From Ehretia macrophylla (Eukaryota; Streptophyta; Magnoliopsida; Boraginales; Ehretiaceae), in assembly GCA_037974665.1 (NCBI GenBank), contig CM075772.1:36743052-36807051 (forward strand): a DNA stretch of 64,000 nucleotides, written 5' to 3'. The notes under the pieces were generated by a model. That model made no database searches and was not told the DNA's origin. It saw only the letters and a program-made list of their open reading frames with translations. Below are positions 59,090 through 64,000 of the stretch, one piece after another. Made by a program: the position numbers and the translations under genes. Positions within the stretch are counted from its first letter, which is position 1; every line of letters starts with the position of its first letter.

Positions 59090-59858
59090 TGAATATTCGC
59101 CATAGGAAACTAGGTGAATCAGAGGTTGCTACACCCCCTTCCTAAATGGTCGATGGAAGTTTTCTGTCAATTAACTATGGATAGTACATTCATCCCAAAT
59201 GACACATTTGAGCCGCCTAGTTGGCGCCAAGAGCACATACTCGGTGGATTTGAAGTCAGCGACTGATCGCTGTCCTTTCCTCATCCAGTATGCAGTCTTA
59301 GACGCTTGCTTTGGCCCAACTTTTTCTGAAGGATTGTCTCTGTCAATGACAGGACATCCATTCCTAGTGGACTGGGTGCGGACACCCGATTTATTAGTGT
59401 GGTTCTCCATGGGTCAACCGTTGGGGTATTCCTCTTCCTAGCCTTTGTTTGTATTAACCCTTAATGCTTTGATATGGTTAGTGGCAGACAAGGTGTACCC
59501 TCAGCAAGTCTTTGACCGTTATGTGACACTAAGTGATGATGTTGTCATTGCCGACGAGCGCGTATCCGCTGCCTACCTAGAGACCCTTTCCGGCTATGAC
59601 ATTCCTATTTTGAAACAGAAGTCATTAGTGTCGGATATGTGGCGTCAGTAGGCGTAGTATTAGTACTTTCCCACATCGGTAGTCTCCTAGCATTTCTAGG
59701 TTGTTGAAGATGTTCCAAAAACGTTCCATGCCTTTTTGATTTATGGATGAGGCGTGGTAGGCCGTTGAATCCGAACCTCAAGGGCTCTTTACTTTAGTAG
59801 ACTATCTCCACAAGGAGACATCCCTTGATGAGCTTAAGTTATTCCCTGATGAAGTAGT

Positions 59859-60088
59859 TGTGGTAACACAATCCCACATCGGAAGATTTGGAAGTGAGAG
59901 AGCTGGATATAAGGGCTTGGGTCCTTGTATCAGCCACGAGGCCTTTTCCCGTGGGAGACCATGGGAGAAACAAAGCCGTGAGGGCCCTGTGCCTGCGGGC
60001 CAGGGATTGCCAATAGCGGATAATATCGTCGTAGTGACGGCTCGGTGAGACTCTGCGTGGGCTCCACGTGGGGAGTCGGGTCATTACA
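59859..60088 (+). repeat. 5' LTR of the TRIM in the mitovirus fragment
   Basis: Ends GGGTCATTACA, two bases before the primer-binding site. The frames on both strands inside it repeat in the second LTR and are not genes. Confidence 0.9.
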
Positions 60089-60090
60089 AA

Positions 60091-60102
60091 TGGTATCAGA
60101 GC
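60091..60102 (+). other. Primer-binding site of the small TRIM
   Basis: TGGTATCAGAGC. The polypurine tract AAGGGGGGTAGAA ends at 60159. Confidence 0.92.
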
Positions 60103-60159
60103 CAGTCTTCCCTTGTGCTAGTGCCCGTGAGGGCGCGGGGTTCCTTAAGGGGGGTAGAA

Positions 60160-60378
60160 TGTGATAACACAATCCCACATCGGAAGATTTGGAAGTGAGA
60201 TAGCTGGATATAAGGGCTTGGGTCCTTGTATCAGCCACGAGGCCTTTTCTTGTGGGAGTCCATAGGAGAAACAAAGTTGTGAGGGCCCTGTTCCTGCGGG
60301 CCAGGGATTGCCAATAGCGGACAACATCGTGGTAGTGACGGCTCAGTGAGACTCCGCATGGGGAGTCGGGTCGTTACA
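60160..60378 (+). repeat. 3' LTR of the TRIM in the mitovirus fragment
   Basis: Ends GGGTCGTTACA, followed by GTAGT. Confidence 0.9.
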
Positions 60379-60891
60379 GTAGTAATTGGGGATTCAACAC
60401 GAGATTTCTTAGAGTGGACTACCCTGAGGTCATAGGTCCGACAATGGCTTGCATGCTTGAGGTGGTATCACTTGACGGTATGGTTGCCTGAGGTATCCAT
60501 CCAAGATTTCTTTAATGCTTCGGTTGTGAACCATCATTGGAAGTTTGAGACAACTGATCCAACATTAGTTCGTTTCGAGCTTTTATGGCGTGTTTATGAT
60601 CGTTTAGTAGAATGGGGTCTTGACTACAAGGTTCCTATCCTTGAGTCGTCACCCGTGTCCGGCAATGGATATGTCGTGATAGGTAGAGTCACTGGAAAGG
60701 ACTTCACGTTATTAGCATTTTGGGTTGACCAACCCAATGCTAGGAAAGGGGTAATCACTCCCCGACCTTCGAAGGGTCTGCCCCCTTCGTCCATCGGCCA
60801 TAAGAATGATGGCGTCTCCGGTCGCCAATTCCACTTGGGTTTCCAACATTGGAATCGGAAGACCGGTGCCTATGATTCTGAGTATCGTTAG

Positions 60892-63800
60892 GTGCGAAAG
60901 GGATTTGGGCATCGCTCGGAAGATGGAGGGATTAGATAAGAAAGAAAGGTTGACCTTTGTTTACAGAGCGTAGATTATCCCCGAAAACAACGTTCGACTC
61001 GCATGTGAAAAGAATATAGCTGAAGTAGCATGATTGGAAGGAGCTTCTTAGTGCTTAAGCTATATGCTTAACTTCCATAAACGCTGCGACCTTTCTTCTC
61101 TTATGCAATTTCTAGTTACAGGGAAAGATCACTCCTAAAAGAAATTTGTATCGTATATACCACTACCACCAAAAAGGGGAAGGTAAAGAAACTTCTTGCT
61201 ACTTAAAATATCCAAATTTTTCTAACTCAAAAAATGTAAAATAACATTGGCTTTTTCCTCTAACTAGAAGGGGATCTTGTTAATAGCGGATTCAAGATCC
61301 TCAAATGTGGCTTTGGCTTCAGCTATCTCATTCGTTCTTTTTTTTTTTCTTTTGATTGGTAAGTAGCCCTTTTCGGGTTAGTTGAAAGACCAAGAAATGC
61401 CTCTTTGAAAAAAGACGACTAACATGCTGGGAAGGAAAAGGAAGGAAATGTGGCCTAAATAGGTACAATAAAAGGTACTAGTATGGGCGCAATATGCGAT
61501 TGGAAGCTCTTCTTTGGCAGGTTTCATGATTTGCTAATCCGATCTTGTAAGTTGGCTTATCTTAGGCCCGCAACTAAGACGATGGCTTGAAACCCGGGTA
61601 AAAATAAGACCAATCTTCAAACCTCTCCCTATCGGTCGAGCATCTTCAAACCTTGAAAGCAACAAATCGCGGGGCATAAGCTATTGAATAAGCTGTGGGT
61701 CTTGAGGTGGATGTGGCATCTTCTGAACCACCGTAGTTAGGCGAAAAAAGCTCATATTTTTTCAACGCAACCAGAGGGCTCTTAGTACGCTAACGCTGCT
61801 ACCTGCCTAGAAAGACGATGTTTTTAGGTTTATGTCGTCAAAATAAAGGGCTTCCCTATCAGCACATTAAATAAATTAAATAAGAGAGGTTTGAAGATTT
61901 GATCAAGAAAAGAAAAAAAACGCATTGAGTGGGGCCTGCCCTAAAAAACCCTTATAGATCTTCTCTACCAAGAGCTGCTAGTTGGTGGTTGACAAGTAAT
62001 AGGTTTTGCATAAGCTACATTTCATGGGGGAGACACCTATCCAGTACTTCCAAACTAGTCCTTCACCTATAGACATTGGGTCGCTAAGGCCAGTAGTTCG
62101 TGCTCGGGCAACAGCCATTCATCTTTGGTTGTAGCTTCAGCCGAAGACTATGCTTTCAGTTCAATTCCATTCCTTGGTTCTCCGATTGACTGCCCAACCC
62201 ACGTCACACCTTTAGAAGCTTTGGAACAACAGTTTCACTTACTTCTCACAGACATTGGACCTTCTTCAAACTTGCCTTTGAACTTTAGCAAAGAGTTTAT
62301 TAGAACGGGGAGCTATTTGCTAATCGAGGGCTTCACTTCCCTGCTCTGGTTCAAGACTAGCTAGGTATCCTCCTCAGTATCGTTACCACGCTAGCTTGAA
62401 TAGTCTCAAAGCTTGGCTATGATTGCCTTGAAGGAATGCAGAGCTGCCTTATAGTAGCGAGCACTCCCCTTATGAACCTTAAACCAAAGGACAGAAAGAA
62501 AGCAATAGGAGAAGGAAGAGAAATGACAAATAGATGTTATCCTACTAGCAGGGACTAGAAGGAAGAGAGCCAAGGCACTAACTAGAGAAAAGGACTACGA
62601 TTACCGGGGCGTGTTAAGCTATAAAGAACGTTTATAATAGCATACACTCCTCGAAAATTACTAAAAGACTAGCCTACGACCCCTCACAGAAAAAAGGGTC
62701 TCTGCTTAAAGGAATTTCAGATAAGTCTTTGGGCGTACTTTGACGAGGGCTGACAACTCCTTCTTTCTATTCTATAGAAGTGCCAATAGCCAATAAAATA
62801 AAATCTTACTATTAAAATAGGGGGATTCTTAGTCTATTCTAGCACGTAGTTTCAAATAATTAAATTAAGAGAATCAGCGATCTATGCCTGACGAAAGTCA
62901 ACCACCTCTTTAAGGTCTTCAGTAGTTAGGGGGCGCGGAGCCACTGTTATCTCCTCTTAGCGAGTCTGGTACCCACTATTCTTATTGTCTGGGGATGTAT
63001 ACAGAAGTCGAAGCAACGTATAATAAGCGTCGATCACGATACAACCCGGATAGATTGAGTCAAGTAATGGCATCCACTGAGAGCTTACCTTAATTGGCAT
63101 GACATTTAAAGAAGGCTACGTCTAGACTTGAAGAATCCCTTAGTCTTTCGGTCTAGGCATATTATCTAAGAGACTCTCTTAATGCTTAGTGGGCCAAGTG
63201 TATTTTCTTTTAGTTAATCTACCCGTTTTATGGCCGGTTTCTTATTATCCTTTGGTTGTAGCAACTGAATCTTGTTTCCGATACAACACCATTGATTGGT
63301 CTATTGGCAAAGGAAACCCGGGAATTAAAGATTTTGTTTTGTCCTCCTGGCATTTATTATGTTGTCACTACTGCTTGTCAATTTGAATTGCATCAAAGCT
63401 CTCGTTCGAACTTCATCTACGAGAATTCTAAACAAGAACTTGAGACTTGAAATAAATCCAAGTAGAGGTTGCGTAAGGAATAGCATGCAAAAAACAACAT
63501 GGAAAGACAAAGAAAGGATTTCTTATAAGTTAGAAGTTTCAGTTCAAGTCCCTAGTTCAAGAATAACCAAGAGGATAGTAAGCAAACAAGCTAGCAAATA
63601 ATTAGAAAGCTAACCCAAAAGCAAGGCAAGTAACCTAAAGCATCGGCTTAGGAATAGATTGATTGGATTGAGGTAAAATCTCTCTTGTCCCTCTGGCTGC
63701 TCTGCTTGATTTCAGGAATTAGTCGGAGGTGAGTAGTAGGCCCATGCTTCTTGTGTTGAAGTAAGTACACAGTGACGTATTATAAGATCTATGGTCTTCT

Positions 63801-64000
63801 TCCTTCTTTCAAAAAAAAAGTGAGTAAAAACCCCAACAATAAGTGAGAGAAATTGAATAAGAGCTCAAAAATAAGGTAAGGCAGATCTTCTCGTAACAGT
63901 CGTAAGCCTTTCCGTTGCCATAGTGAATGGCATATAAGTAACCTTAGCTATTGAATTAGCTCTTAGGGTGGTCCTTATGCTTAACACAGGGAGTTCGGAC
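60892..64000. other. Mitochondrial-type DNA, no gene recognised
   Basis: 3.1 kb with no nameable gene, tRNA or rRNA. Frames at 62125-62364, 63189-63386 and 63359-63601 have no signature. A copy of the 23-bp dispersed repeat is at 61631-61653. Confidence 0.45.

Larger units (their letters stand above)
59859..60378 (+). mobile_element. Complete TRIM inserted in the mitovirus fragment
   Basis: LTRs at 59859-60088 (230 bp) and 60160-60378 (219 bp) enclose 71 bp made of a primer-binding site and a polypurine tract. A perfect duplication GTAGT lies at 59854-59858 and 60379-60383. Joining the flanks restores continuity of the viral-type sequence. LTR starts read TGTGGTAACACAATCCCAC and TGTGATAACACAATCCCAC. 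The second LTR lacks a short segment (GGGCTCCACGT) near its end. Confidence 0.92.
59090..60891 (+). pseudogene. Endogenous mitovirus RdRp fragment, broken and interrupted by a TRIM
   Basis: Homologous to the RNA-dependent RNA polymerase of plant mitoviruses, capsidless RNA viruses that replicate in mitochondria and whose copies are common in plant mitochondrial DNA. Visible landmarks are SVDLKSATDR (near 59235), MGQPLGYSSS (near 59410) and the catalytic region with LSDDVVIAD (near 59530), where the usual GDD reads SDD. A TAG follows MGQPLGYSSS, where relatives have Trp, and the N-terminal part up to 59200 is frameshifted. The C-terminal part resumes after the TRIM at 60384 and continues to a stop at 60889-60891; its mitoviral assignment (DFFNASVVNHHWKFE region) is less sure. 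Non-functional. Confidence 0.85.

Noticed and set aside
59667..59684. A CCCACATCGGTAG motif resembling a TRIM LTR start, upstream of the real TRIM
   Set aside because: Only about 12 bases match, with no LTR end, PBS or duplication; probably a coincidence in the viral-type sequence.
1..64000. CRISPR arrays, bacterial operons, intact tRNA genes
   Set aside because: No regularly spaced direct repeats, no bacterial gene layout, and no cloverleaf with a recognisable T-arm was found by eye in the mitochondrial-type stretches. A tRNA search program would be decisive.

Overview
The window looks like plant nuclear DNA: an old block of mitochondrial DNA transferred to the nucleus (a NUMT), later broken up by LTR retrotransposons. 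The backbone carries degraded pieces of angiosperm mitochondrial genes: nad5 exons d and e with their group II intron, a 5' piece of rrn18, rps13, nad3, rps12 and nad1 exon a, plus a broken mitovirus RdRp like those often found in plant mitochondrial DNA. Most are damaged by C->T or G->A changes and frameshifts. nad3 still has a full-length frame and keeps the C-derived codons expected at editing sites, so the transfer was of DNA rather than cDNA. The organism cannot be named; the gene content fits a flowering plant, probably a dicot.

Layout: 1-2944 mitochondrial-type intergenic DNA. 2950-16374 a 13.4 kb Ty3/gypsy element on the minus strand (TSD AACTT) with a decayed gag-pol; a solo LTR of a second family (8404-11245, TSD ATAAT) and an LTR of its own family (11581-13450) are nested in it. 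16380-23337 mitochondrial-type DNA with the nad5 3' exons. 23343-30625 a non-coding LTR element (LARD). 30631-35182 mitochondrial-type DNA with a nad1 5' copy, an unknown ORF, an rrn18 fragment, rps13, nad3 and rps12. 35183-39936 a chimera in which a LARD (internal region plus one LTR) sits inside a TRIM, joined at the shared primer-binding site, all inside one TSD (GAAGA). 40304-47991 a third non-coding LTR element with nearly identical LTRs. 47992-52503 mitochondrial-type DNA. 52509-56044 a 3.5 kb solo LTR (TSD GGTTG). 56050-64000 mitochondrial-type DNA with nad1 exon a, an unknown frameshifted ORF and the mitovirus pseudogene, itself split by a small TRIM (59859-60378, TSD GTAGT).

How the parts relate: no locus here looks able to work as an intact unit, except possibly the nad3 frame, which has no evident means of expression in a nucleus. 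The one decayed gag-pol and the non-coding elements share the same primer-binding site (TGGTATCAGAGC) and a conserved palindrome plus polypurine tract at their 3' internal ends. This suggests that the non-autonomous elements borrowed the machinery of a relative of the coding family. The target-site duplications lie in mitochondrial-type sequence, which places the transposition events after the move to the nucleus. All statements come from reading the sequence; no alignment or database search was run.
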